A stretch of 64,000 nucleotides of DNA from an uncultured Clostridia bacterium (GTDB lineage Bacteria > Bacillota > Clostridia > TANB77 > CAG-508): contig CAQIBN010000001.1 in the NCBI GenBank assembly GCA_948805675.1, forward strand, positions 296,984-360,983. Direction: 5' to 3'. The notes beneath the pieces were generated by a model, which saw nothing but the letters and a program-made list of their open reading frames with translations, was not told the DNA's origin and made no database searches. The translations under genes and the position numbers were made by a program. Position 1 is the stretch's first letter. Each line of letters begins with the position of its first letter. Positions 27,350 through 36,784 of the stretch are shown here, in pieces.

Positions 27350-27925
27350 GCATCGGTGGTGCACTATTCTAGTTGCATTGTCTATTATGAGGGTGGGGCT
27401 AAAAATCCACTAAAGGGCACATCGTTGAAGTTTCTTGTTTGTGCGCGGAATGCCAGTTTTGTGTGTTTTCAGGAAGTAAGAAAGTAGGGCAATATGTAAT
27501 GGCATACATAGAAAAACAGACCCTGCTTTCGCGGAGGCTTAAATTGTTCATTTTTTTAAGTATAACCTATATAAAGTGCCAAGACACAATATATAGTGTA
27601 GCCTGTCTTGAGTGGTAGTCTTGGGATTAATTTAAGTATACCAAGATTTGGCCAAATTTTGGTATTACAATAGTTATGAAATCACTACTGCAAAAGAGAC
27701 TAGTAATAGGTTGCAATGTATTAAGGAAAACTTCTAGAGTGTTTGTTATGCAATTAACATAGAAATTTAAGGATTAAAGTGCGGATTTAAGTGGCGATCT
27801 GGTGTCCTTGTTATCCTGTAGGATATTTCTTTTAAATGGAAACGGCTAAATAGTAATGTTTAGTAAGAAATAGAGAAATTCTACCAGACCTAAACCGTAG
27901 AATTTACTTAAGTTTTACCACCTAT
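27350..27925 (+). ncRNA. ole: Large structured RNA candidate, probably OLE RNA
   Basis: About 570 bases with no ORF and a markedly higher G content than any flank (GAGGGTGGGG, GTGCGCGGAATGCC, CTTTCGCGGAGGC, GGTGTCCTTGTTATCCTG). A TATAAG element at 27345-27350 could be its -10 box. It sits directly upstream of a 184-residue four-helix membrane protein. A roughly 600-nt RNA followed by a small membrane protein gene is the known layout of OLE RNA and OapA in Firmicutes. I assign it from size, composition and context; I could not check the consensus sequence. Confidence 0.5.
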
Positions 27926-27959
27926 AAATTTAAATATTAGGAGAGAAAATAAGTAAAAA

Positions 27960-28514
27960 ATGAAGAAAGAGAAAAATGTAGAAAATAAAAAAGATAATTC
28001 AGCAATGAAATGGTTTATAACAGTTTTTATAACTACATTCATATTATCTATATTATTTTCATATATATCTACTACAGCAATAAATGGATTAGCTATAATT
28101 CCAGCAATAATTATATTAATTATTGTAATTCTAGTGGGAATTGTGTTCGATATAGTGGGTGTTGCTGTTACAGTGGGAGAAGAGTCACATTTTCATGCTA
28201 AAGCATCTAAAAAAATAACAGGTGCTAAAACTTCTATAAAACTAATTAGAAACTCTGCTAAAGTTGCTAATATTTGTGCAGATGTTATAGGAGATATAGC
28301 AGGAGTTTTAAGTGGAGCAATTAGTGCAATGATATCTATGAAGATTACAGAAAGTTTTAATTTAAGTTTTAATTTACAATTTATAATAAGTGCTCTTGTT
28401 GCTTCTTTAACAGTTGGAGGAAAGGCTTTAGGAAAAAATATAGCTCAAACTAATAGTACTAAAATTGTAAATTTTGTGGGAAATATAATGAATATATTTG
28501 ATAGAAAGAAATAA
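27960..28514 (+). CDS. Small polytopic membrane protein, OapA-like
   Basis: A 184-residue protein with membrane segments at about residues 18-38, 43-68, 105-125 and 138-158. VFDIVGVAVTVGEESHFHAKAS between helices 2 and 3 and the GDIAGVLSGAISAMIS segment are characteristic. Size (about 20 kDa), helix layout and position just after a large structured RNA match OLE-associated protein A, which binds OLE RNA at the membrane and acts in stress tolerance. The assignment is contextual, not certain. GGAGAG precedes the ATG. Confidence 0.6.
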   Translation: MKKEKNVENKKDNSAMKWFITVFITTFILSILFSYISTTAINGLAIIPAIIILIIVILVGIVFDIVGVAVTVGEESHFHAKASKKITGAKTSIKLIRNSAKVANICADVIGDIAGVLSGAISAMISMKITESFNLSFNLQFIISALVASLTVGGKALGKNIAQTNSTKIVNFVGNIMNIFDRKK

Positions 28515-28543
28515 AAATATAAAAAATAATTTAACAAAATATA

Positions 28544-28573
28544 TTGACAACAATATAAAAAGTATGCTAAGAT
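28544..28573 (+). promoter_or_regulatory. Promoter of tRNA-Leu
   Basis: TTGACA, 18 bp, TAAGAT, ending 20 bases before the tRNA. The same DNA forms an inverted repeat (TTGACAACAAT/ATTGTTGTCAA). Confidence 0.55.
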
Positions 28574-28593
28574 TATTGTTGTCAAATAAATAT

Positions 28594-28677
28594 GCGGATG
28601 TGGCGGAATTGGCAGACGCGCTGGTCTTAGGAACCAGTACCAATGGTGTGGGGGTTCAAGTCCCTTCATCCGCACCA
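28594..28677 (+). tRNA. tRNA-Leu (UAG)
   Basis: An 84-base class II tRNA. The acceptor stem GCGGATG pairs with CATCCGC, the D loop has GGCGGAATTGGCAGACGC, the anticodon loop CTTAGGA gives UAG, there is a long variable arm, the T loop is GGTTCAAGTCC, and CCA is encoded. It reads CUA and other CUN codons. An integrase gene lies 80 bases downstream pointing toward it, so its 3' end is the likely attachment site. Confidence 0.97.
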
Positions 28678-28690
28678 GTAAAATAATAAA

Positions 28691-28721
28691 AATCCTTGAA
28701 ATTTATATAGTTTCAAGGATT
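28691..28721. terminator. Bidirectional terminator between tRNA-Leu and integrase
   Basis: AATCCTTGAAA pairs with TTTCAAGGATT, with A-rich and T-rich flanks, serving both the tRNA and the convergent integrase gene. Confidence 0.8.
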
Positions 28722-28757
28722 TATTCTTTGCTTTTGGTGTAATTTTGGTGCAATTAT

Positions 28758-29867
28758 TTATATTTCATCTAGCCTGTCAGCAGCTGATTTATCTAATTCT
28801 TTTAAAACATCTGTATATGTATTCATTGTGATTGAAATATTGCTATGTCCTAATCTTTCAGATATAGTTTTTATATCAACACCTTGTGCTAAAAGAAGAG
28901 TAGCGTGTGTATGTCTTATATCGTGTATTCTTATTTTTCTTATATTATTTCTTTTTAAAAATTTATTCCAAGTACTATTAATTGAATTAGGATTAATTTT
29001 TTCGAAAATGAATTTTGAGCTATTTTTATTGTTAGATAATAAAGTTGCTAGACTAGATGGAATAACAATAGTTCTGAGGCGACAATGAGCCTTTGGTTGT
29101 TTTTCTATATATTTTCCTTTATGAATTAGTCGAACTAGTTTTACAGATAAAGTTTTATTTTCTTCATCAAAATCTTCCCATCGTAATCCTAGCAATTCTT
29201 CTTTCGACATTCCAGTCTTAAAAGCAGTTTCAATGAACAATCTAAAGGTAATACATTCTTTTTGAAGTGCTTCAAGTACTTGTTTATATTCTTCTTTAGT
29301 ATATGAATTTATTTTTTCTTTATCTATTCCAAGTTTTTTGTTTTTTATAATTTCACTTTCTAAGTTATCATATTTTATTTTTATTTTATTACAAGGATTT
29401 GATGAAATTATTTCCCATTCATAAGCCTTTTGTAAAATTGCTTTAACAATTTCAACTATTTTTTGTACAGTTCCTTTTGATAGAGGTTTTCCTTCATTGT
29501 TTCTTGATTTTGTCTTCCATGTTTTTACTTCATTGAAGTATGATGTCAAAACTGGTACAGTTAAATCTTTTAACTTATATGTACCTATGTAAGGTATAAT
29601 TCTATTATTAAGATAAGATTTATATTTATCAACTGTAATAGGGGAAGAGTTAGGCTTATGTACTTCATCTATCCAAATCTGTGAAAATTCAAAAAATGTA
29701 TAATTTGTATCATAATATTCACCTTTATTTACTCTAACAATAAAATCTGCAAGCAACACTTGAGCTTCTTTATCATTCTTTGCTTCAACTGTTTCGCTGT
29801 ATCTTATACCTTTTTTCATGTATTGCAATCTATATTTATTGCCACGCTTTATATATGTTCCTGCCAT
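28758..29867 (-). CDS. Tyrosine recombinase / integrase of a tRNA-Leu element
   Basis: About 369 residues. It has an N-terminal arm-binding domain (MAGTYIKRGNKYRLQYMKKG), a SAM-like core-binding domain, and a catalytic domain with HDIRHTHATLLLAQG, ERLGHSNISI and the nucleophile in TMNTYTDV. The first catalytic arginine appears replaced: the motif reads TGMSKEELLGLRW where active enzymes have TGMR. It may be impaired. The start at 29867 was chosen because AGGAG precedes it; an ATG 33 bases upstream has no such site. An imperfect inverted repeat lies just upstream (29900-29970). No second att copy was found in the window. Confidence 0.9.
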   Translation of the reverse strand: MAGTYIKRGNKYRLQYMKKGIRYSETVEAKNDKEAQVLLADFIVRVNKGEYYDTNYTFFEFSQIWIDEVHKPNSSPITVDKYKSYLNNRIIPYIGTYKLKDLTVPVLTSYFNEVKTWKTKSRNNEGKPLSKGTVQKIVEIVKAILQKAYEWEIISSNPCNKIKIKYDNLESEIIKNKKLGIDKEKINSYTKEEYKQVLEALQKECITFRLFIETAFKTGMSKEELLGLRWEDFDEENKTLSVKLVRLIHKGKYIEKQPKAHCRLRTIVIPSSLATLLSNNKNSSKFIFEKINPNSINSTWNKFLKRNNIRKIRIHDIRHTHATLLLAQGVDIKTISERLGHSNISITMNTYTDVLKELDKSAADRLDEI

Positions 29868-30012
29868 AAAAATTCCTCCATTTTCAATAAATTTGTTCAA
29901 TAAACTATTGAAAATGAAGGTTACTTAATATATAATATTAAAGTAATCACTTTCAATAGTGTTTATGTAGTGAGAAATGTGTCGTGTCGCAAACTTGAAC
30001 GCATTTCTCTTT

Positions 30013-31214
30013 TTATCTGTTCAACATTTTTATACTTTCTCTATATTTTTCAGCTTCTGGATAATCTATAAAATTAACAGTAGCATTATAATTTCTTTTT
30101 ACAATATCTTTAATTTTAGATAAATCAATATTATAAAATTCTTTTCTAGGGTTTAACTTATTAACTCTATTTTCTTCAAAAGTTTTATGTAATATAGACT
30201 CTAATGCTGGTGCATCGTCGCTAAATATCATTGCATGAACATCAAACTTAAAAGGAACGAGGCATCACCTAATTCATTTATTCTATCCATAGGTTCTAAT
30301 CTTCTAGTCATTCCAATTTTGTATATATTTTCTCCAAAAGAACCAACATTAGAAATAATATAAACAAAGCCAGCTCTTGTATTTTGTTCTCTTTGTAAGA
30401 CATTTTCTTTGTCTTGTTCTAATAAGCCTATTTTTTCTTCAAGTTCTTTGATTTTAGCAATATAAAGTTCTTTCTCTGTATCATTAGAACTTTTATTTAA
30501 GTAAGACATTAATTTTGTTACTTCATTTTTAAATTGTGATTCTTATTTGTTTATTCTTTGTTTTTCTTTCTCTATCTCACGGCGAACCTTTTCTTCCTCT
30601 TAAAGTTGTGCTCTGCGTTCCTTTTCAAGTTCTATTTCATTTTGTTTTGCTATCTCATAAGAATAAATCAAATTTAACTCTTCTAATTTTATTTGTAAAA
30701 GAGTTTCTGATAAAGAAATATTATCAGTAGAAAAAATGAGATTTAAACTTTCAAAAGTTTTTGCAATTTTACTTCTTAAGTTATCAATATTCTTATAATT
30801 TAAAGATAAGAATATATTATCACATTCACAATTATAACATCTTAGTAATTGCTTTATATTATTAGATATTGTACGAGAGTGTTTATAATTATTATCAATA
30901 ACTCCTCGTCCTTCTTTTATTATATTTTTTTCTTAAGTTTTTAAAATAGTTAACTCATTTCTACATTGTTCAGAACTTAAGGTTTCATAATTAGAGTAAT
31001 TGTAAGAAGATACGAGTGCTTCCTTATTCAAAAAGTCAATCTCATCTTGTAATTGAGACCTTTTTAATAATAATTCATCTATTTGTTTTGTTAATTTATT
31101 CAATTTGGCAATTTTGATATCATAGCTTACTTTATCAAAGTTAAGAATGTATCCACAATAAATGCAAAAGGCAGAGTAGTCATCTACTTTTTTTCCACAA
31201 TTTCCACAATACAT
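30013..31214 (-). pseudogene. Decayed DUF4041 / T5orf172 (GIY-YIG-like) gene
   Basis: Read on the minus strand from 31214: MYCGNCGKKVDDYSAFCIYCGY (zinc ribbon), a coiled-coil region, a DUF4041 region (IIKEGRGVIDNNYKHSRTI), a charged helix (REEEK-like), then GFVYIISNVGSFGENIYKIGMTRRLEPMDRINELGDAS (the T5orf172 nuclease-like core). Three in-frame TAA codons and one single-base deletion near 30258 break it. The deletion is not at a CGG. Phage and islands often carry such proteins. It follows the integrase in the same element and is dead. Confidence 0.8.
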
Positions 31215-31285
31215 TTTTTCAAAAAAATTTAAAAAAGTGTTTACAAATGTATGTTGTTCACAACAAAAAAGAGGTGATAATAAAA

Positions 31286-31507
31286 ATGATAGTAGTAAAG
31301 AATCCACAAAAATTAAAAGAGGATTTAATAAAAGATGGAAATACAATAACAGGAATAGCTAAGAGTTCGGGATATTTTAAAGCGTATATTTCATCAATTG
31401 TAACAGGAGTAAGAAATCCAAACGAAAAAGTAGCTATTGGAATTTGTGAACTATTAGGAGAACAATTTGAGACATATTTTTTATTAGAAATGTTCACAAA
31501 CAAATAA
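31286..31507 (+). CDS. Small XRE-type DNA-binding protein
   Basis: A 73-residue Cro-like helix-turn-helix protein (NTITGIAKSSGYFKAYISSIVTGVRNPNEKVAIGICELLG). GAGGTG lies ten bases before the ATG. It is divergent from the broken DUF4041 gene and convergent with the gene at 31708, the usual place of an element regulator. It probably controls integrase or other element genes. Confidence 0.8.
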   Translation: MIVVKNPQKLKEDLIKDGNTITGIAKSSGYFKAYISSIVTGVRNPNEKVAIGICELLGEQFETYFLLEMFTNK

Positions 31508-31552
31508 CAAAATAACCACGACCTGATACAAATAAAACGAAATGGCTTAAAT

Positions 31553-31645
31553 ATGGCTATTAAAAACTTTGAACACTCTGCTTTTGAAATAGAAAGAGAA
31601 AATCTTCAGTACAATTATTATAACTATTTTTACGAGTGGTTATGA
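31553..31645 (+). CDS. Possible 30-residue peptide
   Basis: ATG to TGA encodes MAIKNFEHSAFEIERENLQ followed by YNYYNYFYEWL, rich in Tyr and Phe. No strong ribosome-binding site. It lies between the XRE gene and a hairpin, so it may be a small downstream gene of that unit, but support is weak. Confidence 0.3.
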   Translation: MAIKNFEHSAFEIERENLQYNYYNYFYEWL

Positions 31646-31666
31646 TTATACATAAAAAATTGAAAT

Positions 31667-31689
31667 ACCTCGCTGAAGAACAGCGAGGT
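31667..31689. terminator. Hairpin between convergent genes
   Basis: ACCTCGCTG pairs perfectly with CAGCGAGGT around an AAGAA loop. No long T run follows on either strand. Confidence 0.5.
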
Positions 31690-31707
31690 AAGATAGTGGA
31701 AGAAAAC

Positions 31708-31956
31708 TTATCTGGAAAATTTATGCTCGGATATTTTGCGATATTGAATTTGATGTTCGATGTTTGCAAGTATCGTTTTAAGTTTAGACATCTCTTCATT
31801 TAAATCATTCAAGAAGTAGTTATTTAGATATATATGACATGCCCAATAGCCTGTTACAATACGTAATAACATTTCTTGAATTCTAGTCCGAGCTTCTTCA
31901 AGCTCTTCCACTGTCATTGTTGAGGTGTTAATTTGTACACCAAAAATAGTTTGCAT
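31708..31956 (-). CDS. Hypothetical protein of the integrated element
   Basis: An 82-residue, helical, charged protein with a perfect AGGAGGT site before the ATG at 31956. I do not recognise it. It contains an in-frame CGG (complement of 31888-31890, in EEARTRIQ) without a frame break; shifting there gives an early stop. That fits element DNA with codon habits unlike the host genes. Confidence 0.6.
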   Translation of the reverse strand: MQTIFGVQINTSTMTVEELEEARTRIQEMLLRIVTGYWACHIYLNNYFLNDLNEEMSKLKTILANIEHQIQYRKISEHKFSR

Positions 31957-32151
31957 TTTGTTTTACCTCCTAATTGTATAATAATATAATTGTAACATTT
32001 ATTTATATAAAATGCAAATTTTGCATAAAATAGGACTTACAAATAAAATATTTTAGTTATAATTAAAGCAATAGGTATATGTCAAAAAATTGTTTAAACT
32101 TTTATTATTTTGTAATAAAATAATGAAAATAAAAAATTCAAAGGAGAAAAA

Positions 32152-33443
32152 ATGAAAAAGGATATATCAATGAAACATAATAGAAGGATATTTCCAATAT
32201 ATAAGGGAATAGGATGGGATCCATTATTTTATTCTGCTATTATATTTCTATTTTTATCAGAAATAAAGGGAATAGAAGCATCAAAAATAATGTATGTAGA
32301 ATCTATATATGCATTTTTTTATTAATATTTTAAATTCCTTCTATTATAATAATAGAGAAAATTGGAAGTAGAAAATCATTAATACTAGGATGTACATTAG
32401 TAACAATACAAATTGGTATAATGATTTTTGCAAGTAATTTTAGCTTTCTAGTAATAGCATATTCCTTATTTGCATTTGGTACAGCTATAAAAGAAATTGC
32501 ATAATATACATTACTTTATGATTCAACAAAGATGTGTAAAGGTAAGAATTCTTTTGGAAATATAGATGCAAAAGATTCTTCTATAAGTTATATTTTAAAT
32601 GCAACATCATCAGTATTAGCAGGATATTTGTATGTAGTTAATCCATATATACCAATTATATTATCTACTTTACTATCTCTATTAACAATAATTATATCTT
32701 ATAGATTTGAAGAAGAGGAAATAAAAAATACAAAGAAAATTTCTATATCAGAATCGTTAAAAGATGTAAAACAATAATATAAATTTATAATAAAATCTAA
32801 AAGGTAAAGGGCTTTATTTATATTTATGGCAATATTTGAAAGTGTATTAATGATGATATCTACATATAAAAAAAGTTTGTTAAAAGATTTACAAGTATCT
32901 CCGCAATATTTCGATATTATTTTTGCAACATTAACAATGGTTCAATGTTTTTCTGTACAATGTCAGGATAAAATATATAATACTTTTAGAAATAATACTT
33001 TAGCTTTTATATCTATACCAATTTTTATTTCTTTCATATTAGTAGGATTTATTACTACTTTGAAATTAAATAAGATTATTATCGTTATAGCAGTTATAGT
33101 TGTATTTTTTATTCACCATTTTTTAAGAGGTTCATATTGGGTATTGCAAAATAGATATATCACTAATTTTACGAATTATAATATTAGAGATAAGATTTTA
33201 TCTGTAAGTCAACTAATAAAAGGAGTAGTAAGAATTATCATTTTGTTTTTAGGAGTAGTGTTGTTAGAATATTATAGTACAAGTGAGGCTTATATTATAA
33301 TAGGTGTATTTGGTATTGTTCTTATATTACTAGTACTAGCATATATGAAATCCAGAATTGGATTATCTGCTGAAGAATATGATAAAAAAGATATAGAATA
33401 TGTAAAAAATAAAGTTTTGTACAAGGAGGAATTATGTAATTAA
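32152..33443 (+). pseudogene. Decayed MFS transporter
   Basis: Start MKKDISMKHNRRIFPIYKG, then membrane segments continue through several lesions: a frameshift near 32320, stop codons at about 32503 and 32777 and another frameshift near 32805, none at CGG. The last half is open (GSYWVLQNRYITNFTNYNIRDKILS; MKSRIGLSAEEYDKKDIEYVKNK) and matches the ends of the MFS sequences at 48812-49560. It is a dead copy of a 400-residue efflux-type permease. Confidence 0.8.
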
Positions 33444-33930
33444 TAATAATATGTCATGCAGAAAGTGTTTATAATGAAAAAGACTATTTCAAAGTCAAGT
33501 AGATTGTGAATTAAGTAAAAGAGGGATAGAACAAACTAAACAAAAGTCAAAAGGATTTCCAACTGATTTTGACTTTTGCTTTTGTTCTACTTTAAAAAGA
33601 ACAAAACAAACTGCTGAAATATTAGTTCCATATTTAAATATAATATACGATAAATGACTAATAGAAAGAAAAATGGGAGAATGGGAAAGTACACCTGTAA
33701 ATGACAAGAAACAATTTTTATTAAATAATAATGAAGTTCCATCTAGTATAGAAACTCTTAAAGAATTAGATAAACGTGTTTTAGAGTTTTTAGATATGGT
33801 AAAGGAAAGATACAATAAACAAAATATTCTTGTTATTACTCATGGTGGAATAATTCATTCAATACATAGAGTATTAGGATTAAAAACAAAAGATATAAAT
33901 AATTTAGAGATGATAACAATTGAAATTTGA
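33434..33930 (+). pseudogene. Decayed histidine phosphatase
   Basis: ATG is followed at once by TAA, then LIIICHAES (ancestral RHGES altered), a frameshift, CELSKRGIEQTKQKSKGF, another stop, and an intact C-terminal half ending VITHGGIIHSIHRVLGLKT with the second catalytic His. It is a dead member of the phosphoglycerate mutase-like superfamily, paired with the dead MFS gene that it overlaps. Confidence 0.75.
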
Positions 33931-34042
33931 TTAAATTAAAACAAATATATACTAGTAAATATAATATAAATATGATATAAATTATAAAAATAAGAAAATA
34001 AAAATTAATTTAAACAAGTAAAGGTATATATGGAGGTATATA

Positions 34043-34796
34043 ATGAGTTTTCAAGATAAAGTAATATTAATAACAGGGTCAACATCTGGTATTGGACAAG
34101 GGATAGCTAAAAAATTACTTGAAGAAGGTGCGAAAGTTATTGTAAATTATGCTCATAATGAAGAAAATGCAGATGCAACAAGAAAGTTATTTCGGGAATT
34201 ATAATGAAAATACATTATTTATAAAAGCTGATGTATCAGATAAAAAAGCAGTAATTGATATGTATAAAAAAATAGAAGAAAGATTTGGAAGATTAGATGG
34301 ATTAGTAAATAATGCTGTATATGATAATATTTTTTCAATAGAAGATTTAACACCAGAAGAATTTAGAAAAGAATTAGATGTAAATGTAGTTGCAAGATGG
34401 ATGTGCATAAAATATGCTATTCCATTATTTAAAAAATCTACTATGCCAAGGGTAGTTAATATTCCATCAAGATTAGCTACTAAGCCAATGGAAGATTCTA
34501 TTGCTTATTGTACAAGTGAAGCAGCTACTGTAATGTTAACTAAATGCTGTGCACTAGAATTAACAAGTAAGTATAATATTAAAGTTAATACTGTAAGTCC
34601 ATCAATGACATTAACGCCATTAGCTAAAAAAAGTTATACAAAAGAAGAGATTAAACAAACAGCAAAAAAGAACCCTAGTAAGAGATTAGGAGAAGTTGAA
34701 GATACAGTAAATGCAGTATTATTTTTATTGAGTGAAAAAGCAGATTATATTAATGGTGAAAACTTAAATGTTAATGGAGGAATACTTTTAGTATAG
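34043..34796 (+). CDS. Short-chain dehydrogenase/reductase, needing a CGG +1 frameshift
   Basis: Skipping one base at 34193 gives a 250-residue classical SDR, exactly the family length. Before the shift: VILITGSTSGIGQGIAKKL (TGxxxGIG) and VNYAHNEENADATRKLF. After it: GNYNENTLFIKADVSD, LDGLVNNAVYDN (NNA) and C-terminal GENLNVNGGILLV. The catalytic region is altered: SRLATKPMEDSIAYCTSEAA has Y-C-T-S where YxxxK is normal, so the Lys may be missing. Enzyme type is close to FabG. TGGAGG precedes the ATG. Confidence 0.85.
34193..34195 (+). other. CGG +1 shift site in the SDR gene
   Basis: In-frame codon 51. Skipping C gives ttt-c-ggg-aat-tat; the unshifted frame stops three codons later at TAA. 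Confidence 0.88.
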
Positions 34797-34823
34797 GAGG
34801 AAGTAAAAAATATTTCATACCAA

Positions 34824-34850
34824 ATGAGTAGTTCATAAAGGACTACTCAT
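34824..34850 (+). terminator. Hairpin after the SDR gene
   Basis: ATGAGTAGT pairs with ACTACTCAT; a short T-containing tract follows. Confidence 0.5.
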
Positions 34851-34970
34851 AATCTTCTTAAATAGAAATGCGAAAATTACATTACTTAAATTTCTTATGT
34901 TATAATATTGTGGAAATATATAATTAATTATGATAAACTAGAAATAATATAAAAAAAGGGGAGATATATT

Positions 34971-35117
34971 ATGAAAGAAAAATATTTTAAAGATTTAGGT
35001 TTAGATGATGATAATGGAAAAATGAAAAAATTAGAAACTGAGTATAATTTAGATGAATTGTTTAATGATAAAAAGGAAAGTGTAGAAAATAAGAAAGAAG
35101 ATTCTAAAGAAAATTAA
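34971..35117 (+). CDS. Small acidic protein
   Basis: A 48-residue, very charged protein (MKEKYFKDLGLDDDNGKM; ETEYNLDELFNDKKESVENKK) with AAGGGGA upstream. It ends 22 bases before rlmD, so it is likely co-transcribed with it. Function unknown. Confidence 0.6.
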   Translation: MKEKYFKDLGLDDDNGKMKKLETEYNLDELFNDKKESVENKKEDSKEN

Positions 35118-35138
35118 TGTAGAGTAGTAGGTGATAGA

Positions 35139-36515
35139 ATGAAAGTTCCAGTAGAAAAAAATAAAGAATATATAGTAGATATTATTGACCATGGATTTGA
35201 AGGAGAAGGAATTGCAAAAATAGATAATTTTACTATCTTTATAGAAGGAGCCATAAAAGGTGAAAAGTGTAAAATTTTGATTGTTAAAGTAACTACTTCA
35301 CATGCATTTGGAAAATTAATAGAAATATTAGAACAGTCAAAATATAGAGTAGAGATAGACTGTAGTACATATAAAAGATGTGGTGGTTGCAATTTAAGAC
35401 ATATTGATTATGAAGAAACCTTAAATATAAAGCAGAATACAGTTCAGAACTTAGTGAACAAAACATTAAATAATAAAATAAATGTTAATATGACAATTGG
35501 AATGGGGAATCCATATAATTACAGAAATAAAGCACAATATCCAGTAGGATTAGATAAAAATAATCGACCTGTTATAGGAGTATATGCAAAAAGAACTCAT
35601 GAAATAATTACTATGAGAAATTGTATGATACAAAATCCATTATCAGAGAAAATAGCGAATTTTGTTTTTCATTTCTTTATGCAAAATAATATTCCTATAT
35701 ATAATGAGAAAAATGGAAAAGGTTTGCTTAGACATATAGTAATAAAAGTAGGAAGTAGAACACATGAAATTATGTGTATTTTAGTGCTTAATGGAAAAGA
35801 GTTGAAAAGGGAAAAGCAATTAGTAAAATTACTTATTAAAGAATTTCCAGAAGTAAAAACAGTTGTAAAAAATATTAATGTAAAAAATACAAATGTTATT
35901 TTAGGAAATGAAAATGAAGTAATATATGGAGATGGATATATTTATGATAAGTTAGGTGATTATACATTTAAGATTTCTCCAATGTCTTTTTACCAAATTA
36001 ATCCTGTTCAAACAGAAGTATTATATAATACAGCTATTGAAATGGCGAAACTCTCTAAGAATGAAACTTTATTTGATTTATATTGTGGAATTGGCACAAT
36101 TGGAATATTTGCATCTCCATATGTTAAAAAAGTTTATGGTATAGAAATTGTTAAACAAGCAATAGAAGATGCAAAAGAAAATGCAAGTATAAATGATATT
36201 AGAAATATAGAATTTTTTGCTGGAGACGTAGAAAAGGTTTTTGAAGCTGTTTTAAGGAAAAATAGTGATAAACCTGATGTTATTTTTGTGGACCCTCCAA
36301 GAAAGGGATTAGATAGACATACAATAGAGAATATTTTAAATGTGAAACCTAATAAGATTATTTATATTAGTTGTAATCCAGCAAGTTTTGTTAGAGATTT
36401 GAAATTGTTTGAGGAAAAGTATGATGTAAAAGAGATTCAGACTGTTGATATGTTTCCGTTTACGAGCCACGTGGAGTGTTGCTCGGTGCTATATCTAAAA
36501 GATTCGATACACTAG
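35139..36515 (+). CDS. rlmD: 23S rRNA (uracil-5-)-methyltransferase RlmD/RumA family
   Basis: A 458-residue SAM-dependent enzyme that methylates uracil C5 in 23S rRNA. An N-terminal TRAM domain (residues 1-60) is followed by an iron-sulfur cysteine set (CSTYKRCGGCNLRH plus a later Cys), SAM motifs DLYCGIGTIGIF and VDPPRKGLD, and the catalytic Cys in YISCNPASFVRDL. GTAGGTGATAG precedes the ATG. The gene is complete with no CGG in frame. A short open remnant follows it up to 36640 and then nothing before the next gene. Confidence 0.95.
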   Translation: MKVPVEKNKEYIVDIIDHGFEGEGIAKIDNFTIFIEGAIKGEKCKILIVKVTTSHAFGKLIEILEQSKYRVEIDCSTYKRCGGCNLRHIDYEETLNIKQNTVQNLVNKTLNNKINVNMTIGMGNPYNYRNKAQYPVGLDKNNRPVIGVYAKRTHEIITMRNCMIQNPLSEKIANFVFHFFMQNNIPIYNEKNGKGLLRHIVIKVGSRTHEIMCILVLNGKELKREKQLVKLLIKEFPEVKTVVKNINVKNTNVILGNENEVIYGDGYIYDKLGDYTFKISPMSFYQINPVQTEVLYNTAIEMAKLSKNETLFDLYCGIGTIGIFASPYVKKVYGIEIVKQAIEDAKENASINDIRNIEFFAGDVEKVFEAVLRKNSDKPDVIFVDPPRKGLDRHTIENILNVKPNKIIYISCNPASFVRDLKLFEEKYDVKEIQTVDMFPFTSHVECCSVLYLKDSIH

Positions 36516-36784
36516 TTGAGTTTACTGCTTTTGAAGATTTTATGAGTTTTGAGAGAAAAGGTAAAAATAAGATTAAACGAGTTGAAAATCATAAAATTAA
36601 AGTAACGATAGAGGTTGATATGGTGTGCGGAGCAGTATAATTTAATAATAAAAATTTAGGAATGTTTGGAGATAAAACTTAAATTGGAAGTGTTTGGAAA
36701 AGCACTTTCTTTTTTCGCTTTTATATGATAGAATTAGATAAAATTTAAGCGATATACTTATAAAAGTATAAGATAGGGGCAAAT

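Noticed and set aside
27350..27925. RNase P RNA, tmRNA or rRNA fragment
   Set aside because: I could not find the characteristic conserved segments of these RNAs; context favours OLE instead.
30225..30270. The frameshift in the DUF4041/T5orf172 gene as another shift site
   Set aside because: It is a one-base deletion without CGG, in a gene that also has three in-frame stops.
36542..36640. Small gene after rlmD
   Set aside because: A 32-codon open stretch with no ribosome-binding site and no recognisable family; probably a remnant.
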